Source: CAZCPB01 sp964500365 (GTDB lineage: Bacteria > Planctomycetota > Phycisphaerae > Phycisphaerales > UBA1924). Taken from it: 7,510 nucleotides of DNA. Numbering within the stretch: position 1 is the first letter of the stretch; each line of letters starts with the position of its first letter. The stretch lies in assembly GCA_964500365.1 (NCBI GenBank), contig CAZCPB010000226.1, forward strand, positions 1 to 7,510, in the 5' to 3' direction. Positions 1-5,554 of this stretch are shown in pieces. Both the position numbers and the translations under genes were made by a program. The notes beneath the pieces were generated by a model. It had not been told where the DNA came from, did not search any database, and was given only the letters and a program-made list of their open reading frames with translations.

Positions 1-2759
1 CGCAGGACGGCCGCCCGCACGCCAAGGTCATCGACTTCGGCATCGCCAAGGCCACGGCGAGCAAGCTGACAGAGAAGACCCTCTTCACCGAGCACCGCCA
101 GCTCATTGGCACGCCAGAGTACATGAGCCCCGAGCAGGCCGAGGGGAACCTCGACATCGACACGCGGACGGACGTCTACTCCCTGGGCGTGCTGCTCTAC
201 GAACTGCTCACGGGCACCACGCCCTTCAGCGGAAAGGAACTCCGCTCCGCGGCCTACGCCGAGATCCAGCGGATCATCCGCGAGGTCGAGCCCCCCAAGC
301 CCAGCACGCGCCTGAGCGCCAACACCGACACCATCGCCAGCGTCGCCGCCAAGCGTCACACCGAGCCCCAGCGACTGGGGACGATCGTCCGCGGCGAACT
401 GGACTGGATCGTGATGAAGGCCCTGGAGAAGGACCGCCAGCGCCGCTACGAGACGGCCAACGGTCTGGCCATGGACATCCGGCGCTACCTCAGCGGCGAG
501 GCGGTGGTCGCCGCGCCGCCCAGCGCAGCGTACCGCTTCAAGAAGTTCGTCAAGCGCAACCGCGTGACGGTGACGGCGGGCGGTGCGGTGGCGGCCGCGC
601 TCTTCATCGGCGCGGTCGCCTTCGCCTGGCAGGCCAAGGTGGCCAGCGACCAGCGGGACATCGCGGTGGCGGCCCAGTTGGCCGAGGCCCAGCAGCACAA
701 GGCGGCCGATGTCGCGCGGGCCGAGGCCGTGGCGCAGCAGACCAAGGCCGAGGCGCAGGAAGCCGAAGCCAAGAAGCAGGAGGCCGAGGCCAGGAACCAG
801 GCGGCCATCGCCGAGGCGGTGGCGAGATTCCAGACCGACATGTTCGCGGCGGTCCACCCGGCCAACCTGCCCAAGGATCCGGCGACCGGCGAGCCGCTCA
901 AGGACACCGTGACGATAGTGCAGGCGATGGAGGCCGCGGTCGAGGCGCTCGACCAGGGCTCGCTCAAGGACCAGCCGCTGGTGGAGGCGGAGGTGCGCAA
1001 CGCGATCGGCCGGACGCTGCGGGGGCTGGGTCGCTACGCGCAGGCCGAGCCGAACCTGCGAAAGTCGCTGGCGATCCGCCGCGCGGCCCTCCCCGCCGGG
1101 CACGCGGACATCGCCAAGGGCATGAACAACCTCGCGTCGCTCCTGCAGGCCCAGAATAAACTGGCCGAGGCCGAGGCGCTCATGCGCGACGCGCTGGAGA
1201 TCCTCCGTCAGGCCCTCCCCGCCGGGCACGCGGACATCGCCAAGGGCATGAACAACCTCGCGGTGCTCCTGGTTACCCAGAACAAGCTTACCGAGGCCGA
1301 GCCGCTCTACCGTGAAGCCTTGGCAACCTATCGCGCAGCCCTCCCGGCCGGGCACCCGGACATCGCCAATGGCCTGAACAACCTCGCGGAGCTTCTGCGG
1401 CTCCAGAACAAGCTCACCGAGGCCGAGCCGCTCTACCGTGAAGCGCTGGCAATCTACCGCGCGGCCCTCCCCGGCGGGCACCCGGACATCGCCAAGGGCC
1501 TGAACAACCTCGCGGAGCTACTGCGGCTCCAGAGCAAGCTCGCCGAGGCCGAGCCGCTCATGCGCGAAGCGCTGGCGATCTGGCGCCAGGCCCTCCCCGC
1601 CGGGCACCCGGACATCGCCAAAGGCCTGAACAACCTCGCGGTGTTCCTGCTTGCCCAGAACAAGCTCGCCGAGGCCGAGCCGCTCTTCCGCGAAGCGCTG
1701 GAGACCGGGCGCCAGGCCCTCCCCGCCGGGCACCCGGACAACGCCAGCCGCTTGGACAACCTCGCGAAACTCCTGCTTGCCCAGAACAAGCCCGCCGAGG
1801 CCGAGCCGCTCATGCGCGAAGCGCTGGAAATCCGCCGCGTGGCCTTCCCCGCCGGGCACCCGGACATCGCCCTGGGCGTGAACAACCTCGCGATGCTCCT
1901 CGAGGCCCAGAACAAGCTCGCCGAGGCCGAGCCGCTCTACCGCGAAGCGCTGGCGATCCGTCGCGCGGCCCTTCCCGCCGGACACCCGGACATCGCCCAG
2001 GGCCTGAGCAACCTCGGGGCGCTGTATTGGCGGCAAGGCAAACTCGAGCAGTCGATCCCGATGTTCGAGGAGGCGCTCAAGTTGCGGGAGGCGTCACTCG
2101 GACGGCGGCATCCCGAGACGCTCACGACCGTGGCGAACCTGGGCGTGAACTACACGGATGCGGGCCGGCTCGCGGAGGCCATCCCGCTTCTTGAAGAGGC
2201 ATACGAGGCCTTGAAACAGGATCCGTCGCTCGCCTGGGTCGGCAGTGCGCTGCTCGACGCCTACGCCAAGGCGGCCGACCCGGCCAAGCCGGAGAGCATT
2301 GCCAGGGTCACGAGACTGATGCAGGAGACGCTCGCGGGCGCACGCGCCACGCTCCCCAAGGACAGCCCGCAACTGGCCGGGCAACTCGCCGCGTTCAGCC
2401 AGGCGCTGCTCGAGCTGAAGGCGTGGGACGAGGCCGAGCCGCTGCTCCGCGAGGCGCTCGCCATTCGAGAGGCGAAGGAACCCGACGACTGGCGGACGTT
2501 CAACACGAAGTCCATGCTCGGCGGCGTGCTGCTGGGCCAGAACAACATCGCCGAGGCCGAGCCGCTGCTGCTCGACGGCTACAAGGGATTGAAGGAGCGA
2601 CAGGCCGCCATCCCGCCGCAGGGCAAGGTGCGCATCGCTGACGCCCTCGAACGCCTCGTGAAGTTGTGCGAGGCCAAAGGCGACGAACCCGAGGCCGCGG
2701 CGTGGCGGAGCAAGCTCCATGGGGCGAGGGCGGAGCAGGCCAAGCTCCAGGGCAAGTGA
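1..2759 (+). CDS. Ser/Thr protein kinase with membrane segment and TPR array, 5' partial
   Basis: C-terminal part of a Hanks-type Ser/Thr kinase; the frame is open from base 3 and the true start lies before the window. The translation enters at VIDFGIAKA (DFG metal-binding motif, bases 33-41) and continues to GTPEYMSPEQ (P+1 loop and APE-type motif, about 108-137), then DVYSLGVLLYELLTG of the C-lobe. The kinase domain ends near RRYLSGE. Counting from Met at 123, a hydrophobic segment at about 149-169 looks like a single membrane span. Residues about 171-237 are Ala/Glu/Gln/Lys-rich and probably coiled coil. Residues about 285-700 are TPR units of 42 residues, and further TPR-like helices run to about 862. 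Expected topology is a cytoplasmic kinase with TPRs outside the membrane as a protein-binding sensor. The Met at 123 is internal to the kinase domain and is not the start. The catalytic loop (HRD) lies outside the window, so activity cannot be judged. The substrate is unknown. Confidence 0.93.
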   Translation, partial: QDGRPHAKVIDFGIAKATASKLTEKTLFTEHRQLIGTPEYMSPEQAEGNLDIDTRTDVYSLGVLLYELLTGTTPFSGKELRSAAYAEIQRIIREVEPPKPSTRLSANTDTIASVAAKRHTEPQRLGTIVRGELDWIVMKALEKDRQRRYETANGLAMDIRRYLSGEAVVAAPPSAAYRFKKFVKRNRVTVTAGGAVAAALFIGAVAFAWQAKVASDQRDIAVAAQLAEAQQHKAADVARAEAVAQQTKAEAQEAEAKKQEAEARNQAAIAEAVARFQTDMFAAVHPANLPKDPATGEPLKDTVTIVQAMEAAVEALDQGSLKDQPLVEAEVRNAIGRTLRGLGRYAQAEPNLRKSLAIRRAALPAGHADIAKGMNNLASLLQAQNKLAEAEALMRDALEILRQALPAGHADIAKGMNNLAVLLVTQNKLTEAEPLYREALATYRAALPAGHPDIANGLNNLAELLRLQNKLTEAEPLYREALAIYRAALPGGHPDIAKGLNNLAELLRLQSKLAEAEPLMREALAIWRQALPAGHPDIAKGLNNLAVFLLAQNKLAEAEPLFREALETGRQALPAGHPDNASRLDNLAKLLLAQNKPAEAEPLMREALEIRRVAFPAGHPDIALGVNNLAMLLEAQNKLAEAEPLYREALAIRRAALPAGHPDIAQGLSNLGALYWRQGKLEQSIPMFEEALKLREASLGRRHPETLTTVANLGVNYTDAGRLAEAIPLLEEAYEALKQDPSLAWVGSALLDAYAKAADPAKPESIARVTRLMQETLAGARATLPKDSPQLAGQLAAFSQALLELKAWDEAEPLLREALAIREAKEPDDWRTFNTKSMLGGVLLGQNNIAEAEPLLLDGYKGLKERQAAIPPQGKVRIADALERLVKLCEAKGDEPEAAAWRSKLHGARAEQAKLQGK
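1089..2096 (+). repeat. Eight tandem 126-bp coding repeats (42-residue TPR units)
   Basis: Eight units of exactly 126 bases, with no indels, begin at 1089, 1215, 1341, 1467, 1593, 1719, 1845 and 1971. Each encodes a unit of the pattern LPAGHPDIAxGLNNLA, then LLxAQNKLAEAEPL, then YREALAIxRxA. This is the 42-residue kinesin-light-chain-like TPR spacing. The first 48 bases of units 1 and 2 are identical, and units 3 and 4 share long identical stretches, so the similarity is at DNA level as well as protein level. The sixth unit is the most divergent (HPDNASRLDNLAKLL). A ninth, degenerate unit follows from 2097. The pattern suggests recent duplication or gene conversion within the array. Confidence 0.92.
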
Positions 2760-2806
2760 ATGGGCTATCGAGGCGCGCGCCGGCCATCAACGCCGCTCGC
2801 CACGAA

Positions 2807-2826
2807 CATCGGTCAAGACACCGATG
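2807..2826. terminator. Small hairpin between convergent genes, possible weak bidirectional terminator
   Basis: CATCGGT (2807-2813) and ACCGATG (2820-2826) form a perfect 7-bp stem around a 6-base loop. It sits in the 78-base gap between the stop of the kinase gene (2757-2759) and the stop of the convergent CBS gene (2838-2840). A shared terminator is expected at such a site, but neither strand has a T tract after the stem, so the call is tentative. Confidence 0.3.
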
Positions 2827-2837
2827 ATCGCGGCCAG

Positions 2838-4208
2838 TCACTTCCGCCTGCTCATGAAATCCAGCACGTCGATCTTGCTCACGATCCCCACGACCTTGTT
2901 GTTGTCCACCACCACGCCCACCTGATCGGTCTCGAAGATCCTGAACAGTTCTTCGATCCGGGCCTTCGGGTAGATCAGCCCGCCGATCGGATGGGACACC
3001 GACTTCGCCGGTGAATCGGGCGAGACCGCCCCGCTCTGCAATCCCCGCAGCACGTCCACCTCGTGCACCATCCCCACCGGGTTCTGCTTCTCATCCACGA
3101 TCGGCACCTGCGACACACCCTTGCTCTTGAACGTCTCGATGATCTGCGCGATCGTCGTCGTCGGGGTCGCGGTGTGGATGGTCCGCGGCGGCATGAACTT
3201 GAGCACCTCCTCCACAGCGCCCAGGTCGCGATCGCTCCCCAGGAACCCGTAGTCCTTCATCCACTGGTCGCTCAAGAACTTGGTCGTGTAGCGCGTGGCC
3301 GAGTCCGGCAGCACCGTCACCACCGTCTTGCCCGGCCCCAGCTGCCGGGCGATCTTCACCGCGATGTGCACGTTGCAGCCGGATGACCCGCCGCAGAAGA
3401 TCCCCTCCTCGCGCACGAGCCGGCGCGCCATCGTGAAGGCTTCCTTGTCGTTGGTCTGGTGGAACTCGTCCACCACCGAGTAATCCATCGCGTCGCAGAG
3501 GATGTCCTCGCCGATCCCCTCGACCTTGTACACGTGCGGCGTCGGCATCGTCTTGGTGTAGAAGTAGTGGTAGTGCACGCTGCCGATGGGATCGACGCCG
3601 ACCACGCGCACCTTCGGGTGGTTCTTCTTCATGTAGCGCCCGACGCCCGAGAGCGTGCCGCCCGTGCCCGCGCCCAGGACCACCGCGTCGAGCTTGCCGC
3701 CCGAGTCGCGCCAGATCTCGGGGCCCGTCGAGAGTTCGTGGGCGTCGATGTTCAGGGGGTTGTGATACTGGTTCACGTAGAACGCGCCGGGCGTCTCGCG
3801 CGCGATCCTTTTGGCCGTCTCGACGTAGTGCTGGGGCGAGTCGCCGGGCACATCCGTCGGCGTGATCACGACCTCGGCCCCGAAGGCCTTGAGCATGTTG
3901 ACCTTCTCGAGGCTCATCTTGTCGGGCATGGTGAAGACGCAGCGGTAGCCCTTGACGGCGGCCCACATCGCCACGCCCTGGCCCGTGTTGCCGCTGGTGT
4001 TCTCGACGATGGTCGCGCCGGGCCTGATGAGCCCCTGCTTCTCGCTCTCGTTCAGGATGTGCACGGCCATCCGGTCCTTGATGGAGCCGGTGGGGTTCAT
4101 GTGCTCGCACTTGACGAGGACGTCGGCGGCGCCCTTGGGGACGACCTTGTTCAGGCGGACCAGGGGGGTGTTGCCGACGGCGTCGAGGATGGAGTTGGAG
4201 ATGGGCAT
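2838..4208 (-). CDS. cbs: Cystathionine beta-synthase with C-terminal CBS-domain pair
   Basis: PLP enzyme of fold type II, 456 residues from the chosen start. The expected reaction is homocysteine plus serine to cystathionine, the first step of reverse transsulfuration, in the cytoplasm. Visible motifs are VGNTPLVRLNKV near the N-terminus, the Schiff-base Lys44 in GSIKDR, the substrate loop TSGNTG at 71-76, the PLP-phosphate loop GTGGT at 181-185, and GGSSG at 273-277, whose first Ser should bind the pyridine nitrogen. NQYHNPLNIDAHE followed by TGPEIW favours CBS over plain cysteine synthase. Two CBS (Bateman) domains lie at about 342-390 and 401-452; the length fits actinobacterial CBS enzymes with this tail. 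The heme-binding N-terminal extension of animal CBS is absent. The frame is open upstream to 4313, but the ATG at 4208 is chosen because it directly precedes the conserved N-terminus and has a weak GAGAT upstream; the ATG at 4229 is an alternative. No cystathionine gamma-lyase is adjacent. Cysteine synthase activity on another acceptor cannot be excluded. Confidence 0.92.
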   Translation of the reverse strand: MPISNSILDAVGNTPLVRLNKVVPKGAADVLVKCEHMNPTGSIKDRMAVHILNESEKQGLIRPGATIVENTSGNTGQGVAMWAAVKGYRCVFTMPDKMSLEKVNMLKAFGAEVVITPTDVPGDSPQHYVETAKRIARETPGAFYVNQYHNPLNIDAHELSTGPEIWRDSGGKLDAVVLGAGTGGTLSGVGRYMKKNHPKVRVVGVDPIGSVHYHYFYTKTMPTPHVYKVEGIGEDILCDAMDYSVVDEFHQTNDKEAFTMARRLVREEGIFCGGSSGCNVHIAVKIARQLGPGKTVVTVLPDSATRYTTKFLSDQWMKDYGFLGSDRDLGAVEEVLKFMPPRTIHTATPTTTIAQIIETFKSKGVSQVPIVDEKQNPVGMVHEVDVLRGLQSGAVSPDSPAKSVSHPIGGLIYPKARIEELFRIFETDQVGVVVDNNKVVGIVSKIDVLDFMSRRK

Positions 4209-4297
4209 GCGGATCTCGCTGGGTTGCATCGCGACGTGGGCACTGTACGGCCCGCGCGGAGTTGGCCCCGGGCAGAGCGCGGAGCGCCCGAGCAATG

Positions 4298-4330
4298 AAA
4301 AAGGCGGCCACACGTTGCCGTGCGGCCGCC
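4298..4330 (-). terminator. Strong intrinsic terminator-like hairpin with GCAA loop and T5 tract
   Basis: On the minus strand GGCGGCCGCACG (4330-4319) pairs with CGTGTGGCCGCC (4314-4303). The result is a 12-bp stem with one G-U pair and a GCAA (GNRA) tetraloop, followed at once by TTTTT (4302-4298). On the plus strand the G-U becomes an A-C mismatch and no T tract follows, so the orientation is minus. It could end the HDOD transcript (stop at 4538, about 210 bases upstream). If the CBS promoter lies at 4431-4479, it could instead be an attenuator in the CBS leader. Confidence 0.75.
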
Positions 4331-4351
4331 CGGAGGGAGAAAGAGAGAGAC

Positions 4352-4360
4352 CGTCATGAC
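4352..4360. promoter_or_regulatory. CGTCATGAC motif, copy 1 (palindrome GTCATGAC)
   Basis: The 9-mer CGTCATGAC holds the perfect 8-bp palindrome GTCATGAC (4353-4360). An identical 9-mer lies at 4517-4525 in the same spacer. I saw no other copy of the palindrome in the window. A protein-binding site is possible; no regulator is identified. Confidence 0.25.
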
Positions 4361-4412
4361 GCCCGGGGCGTCGGGAATTCAGGTTTCAACGAAATACGAA
4401 TCAACTAGTCTT

Positions 4413-4479
4413 TTTATCGGACGGCGGTTGTGTCAAGCCTGTTTGCGTCGAAGTAGGGCTTTTATCCGCACTCTGTCAA
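4413..4479 (-). promoter_or_regulatory. Two TTGACA -35-like hexamers, candidate CBS promoters
   Basis: Perfect TTGACA hexamers occur on the minus strand at 4479-4474 and 4436-4431, in the only AT-rich stretch of the window. For the second, AAGACT follows after an 18-base spacer (4412-4407) and keeps A2, A4 and T6 of the -10 consensus. The first has only a poor match, TACTTC, at 18 bases. GATAAAA follows both hexamers, at different distances. The -10 elements are weak, so the promoter assignment rests mainly on the perfect -35 matches and the position upstream of the CBS gene. Confidence 0.4.
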
Positions 4480-4516
4480 TTCGTGAGATACCTGTCCATC
4501 GGCCGCGGCCGTGGAA

Positions 4517-4525
4517 CGTCATGAC
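4517..4525. promoter_or_regulatory. CGTCATGAC motif, copy 2 (palindrome GTCATGAC)
   Basis: Identical to the motif at 4352-4360 and 165 bases from it. It lies just after the HDOD stop codon on the minus strand. The two copies flank the AT-rich stretch with the TTGACA hexamers, an arrangement that could suit a looping regulator, or could be chance. Confidence 0.25.
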
Positions 4526-4537
4526 TTTCGGCGATCT

Positions 4538-5425
4538 TTATTGAGCGAGGACCTGCCCGGCGTTCTTGAGGTGTTCGGGCAGCTTCTTGCGGACCTCGTC
4601 CAGCGTGCCCTGTGACAACTTCAGTTGTTCCAGCACGTTAGCGTCGATCTCGTTCGAGAGCAGGTCCATCCGGAAGCCCTTGACGGCTTCGGCGGCGAGG
4701 CGGTCGGCGACGTAGACGAGGCAGCAGAGGGTGCGGCTGTCGGGCGCGAGTTCGAGGGGCCGGTGGTGATAGCCGGTGACGATTTTGAAGCTCTGGGGGA
4801 ACTTCCACTTCTCGCAGAGCCCGGAGCCGAAGTCCTGGTGGGTCGCGCCGAAGATCGCCTGCTCGGCGTCGAGCATCGAGTTGGCAGGGACGCCCTCGGC
4901 ATTGGTGCCGACCCGGTCCACCACCTCGATCAGCTTCGAGCGGTCGAACTGCATCTCGACCATGACGCCGATGTCGTGCATCAGACCGGCGAGGAAGGCC
5001 TCGTCGGAGAGACCCATCTTGAGGGTGTCGGCGAGCATCTTGCTCGTGGCGGCGACTCCGGTCGAGTGGTTCCAGAGGTCGCGGGCCGAGAAGTTGGGCG
5101 TGAGTTCGCCGCCGCGGAAGAGCTTGGCGAGGCTGGCGGCGATGGCGATGTTCTTGACGGCGTTCAAGCCGAGCATGACGATCGCGCGGTTGATGGAGGC
5201 GATCTGTCCGGGGAGGCCGTAGAAGGAGGAGTTGACGACTTTCAGGATGCGGCTGCAGAGTGCCGGGTCGTTGGTGATGACCTTGTTGAGGTCCTGGGCG
5301 GTGCTCTTGGGGTCCTCGACCAGCTCGATGATCTTGAGCGTGATCTCGGGAAGGGTGGCGATGTGGGAGATTTCGCGGATCGCCGAGGCGACGATCTGGT
5401 CGCGTTGTTCGGTGGCCGAGCTCAT
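4538..5425 (-). CDS. Stand-alone HDOD-domain protein
   Basis: A 295-residue protein made almost entirely of one HDOD domain (HD-related output domain), probably cytoplasmic. The N-terminal half has the family pattern LPEITLKIIELVEDP, then ITNDPALCSRILKVVNSSFYG, then INRAIVMLGLNAVKNI. The HD-type half shows WNHS (His120), LMHDIGVM (HDIG at 150-153), THQDFG (195-200), YHHRP (219-223) and VADRLA. HDOD proteins act in bacterial signalling and regulation; most have no proven catalysis, and no receiver, GGDEF or EAL domain is attached here. The frame is open upstream to 5533, but the ATG at 5425 is chosen because AGGAG lies 8 bases before it and the conserved domain follows. It lies 129 bases after the epimerase gene in the same direction. 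A role linked to the sugar genes is not supported. Specific function and partner are unknown. Confidence 0.88.
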   Translation of the reverse strand: MSSATEQRDQIVASAIREISHIATLPEITLKIIELVEDPKSTAQDLNKVITNDPALCSRILKVVNSSFYGLPGQIASINRAIVMLGLNAVKNIAIAASLAKLFRGGELTPNFSARDLWNHSTGVAATSKMLADTLKMGLSDEAFLAGLMHDIGVMVEMQFDRSKLIEVVDRVGTNAEGVPANSMLDAEQAIFGATHQDFGSGLCEKWKFPQSFKIVTGYHHRPLELAPDSRTLCCLVYVADRLAAEAVKGFRMDLLSNEIDANVLEQLKLSQGTLDEVRKKLPEHLKNAGQVLAQ

Positions 5426-5433
5426 GCCGCGGG

Positions 5434-5438
5434 CTCCT
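5434..5438 (-). promoter_or_regulatory. Ribosome binding site of the HDOD gene
   Basis: AGGAG on the minus strand (within GAGAGGAG), 8 bases from the ATG at 5425. It decides the start against the upstream in-frame ATGs at 5464 and 5533; the one at 5464 has no such site. Confidence 0.75.
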
Positions 5439-5554
5439 CTCTGGGGGTGGTCTCGCAGGTTCATCGGCGCACCCGGACCAGCACTTTGGGGCGAGAGCCG
5501 AGAACGACGATTCCCCGCGGCGCTCCGCGCCAAGGGAGATCGCGCGTGAGAGTG

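Larger units (their letters stand above)
4209..4537. other. Regulatory spacer between HDOD and CBS genes
   Basis: This 329-base gap holds no convincing gene. Between 4381 and 4490 it is clearly more AT-rich than its surroundings. In the minus-strand direction it contains, in order: a CGTCATGAC motif (4525-4517), a GC palindrome CGGCCGCGGCCG (4511-4500), two TTGACA hexamers (4479-4474 and 4436-4431), a short hairpin GACGCC-CCG-GGCGTC (4372-4358) that overlaps the second CGTCATGAC motif (4360-4352), a 19-base pure pyrimidine tract (4350-4332), and a terminator-like hairpin (4330-4298). About 90 bases then remain to the CBS start. It probably serves as the 3' end of the HDOD transcript and the promoter and leader of the CBS gene. 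Confidence 0.6.

Noticed and set aside
1454..2036. Repetitive minus-strand open frames opposite the TPR array
   Set aside because: Their repetitive translation is the mirror of the 126-bp TPR-coding repeats, and there is no independent evidence of coding.
1089..2096. Regular direct repeats that could suggest a CRISPR or other non-coding array
   Set aside because: The period is 126 bases, a multiple of three, with no spacer-repeat division; the units encode TPR helices in one continuous frame.
3459..4298. A 279-codon plus-strand open frame opposite CBS
   Set aside because: Composition is His/Val/Asp/Arg-rich without family motifs, while the opposite strand encodes a full PLP enzyme with all key residues.
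4209..4313. Longer CBS reading frame starting at 4313 (35 extra residues)
   Set aside because: The extra N-terminus is Pro/Gly/Ser-rich, its ATG at 4313 lies inside the terminator hairpin, and conserved sequence begins right after the Met at 4208.
4320..4544. A 74-codon plus-strand frame in the HDOD-CBS spacer
   Set aside because: It starts at GTG inside the terminator hairpin stem and runs into the 3' end of the HDOD gene on the opposite strand; I recognise no domain in it.
5519..5531. GGCGC-TCC-GCGCC hairpin between neuC and HDOD
   Set aside because: The stem is only 5 bp and is not followed by a T tract on the minus strand, so it is not called a terminator.
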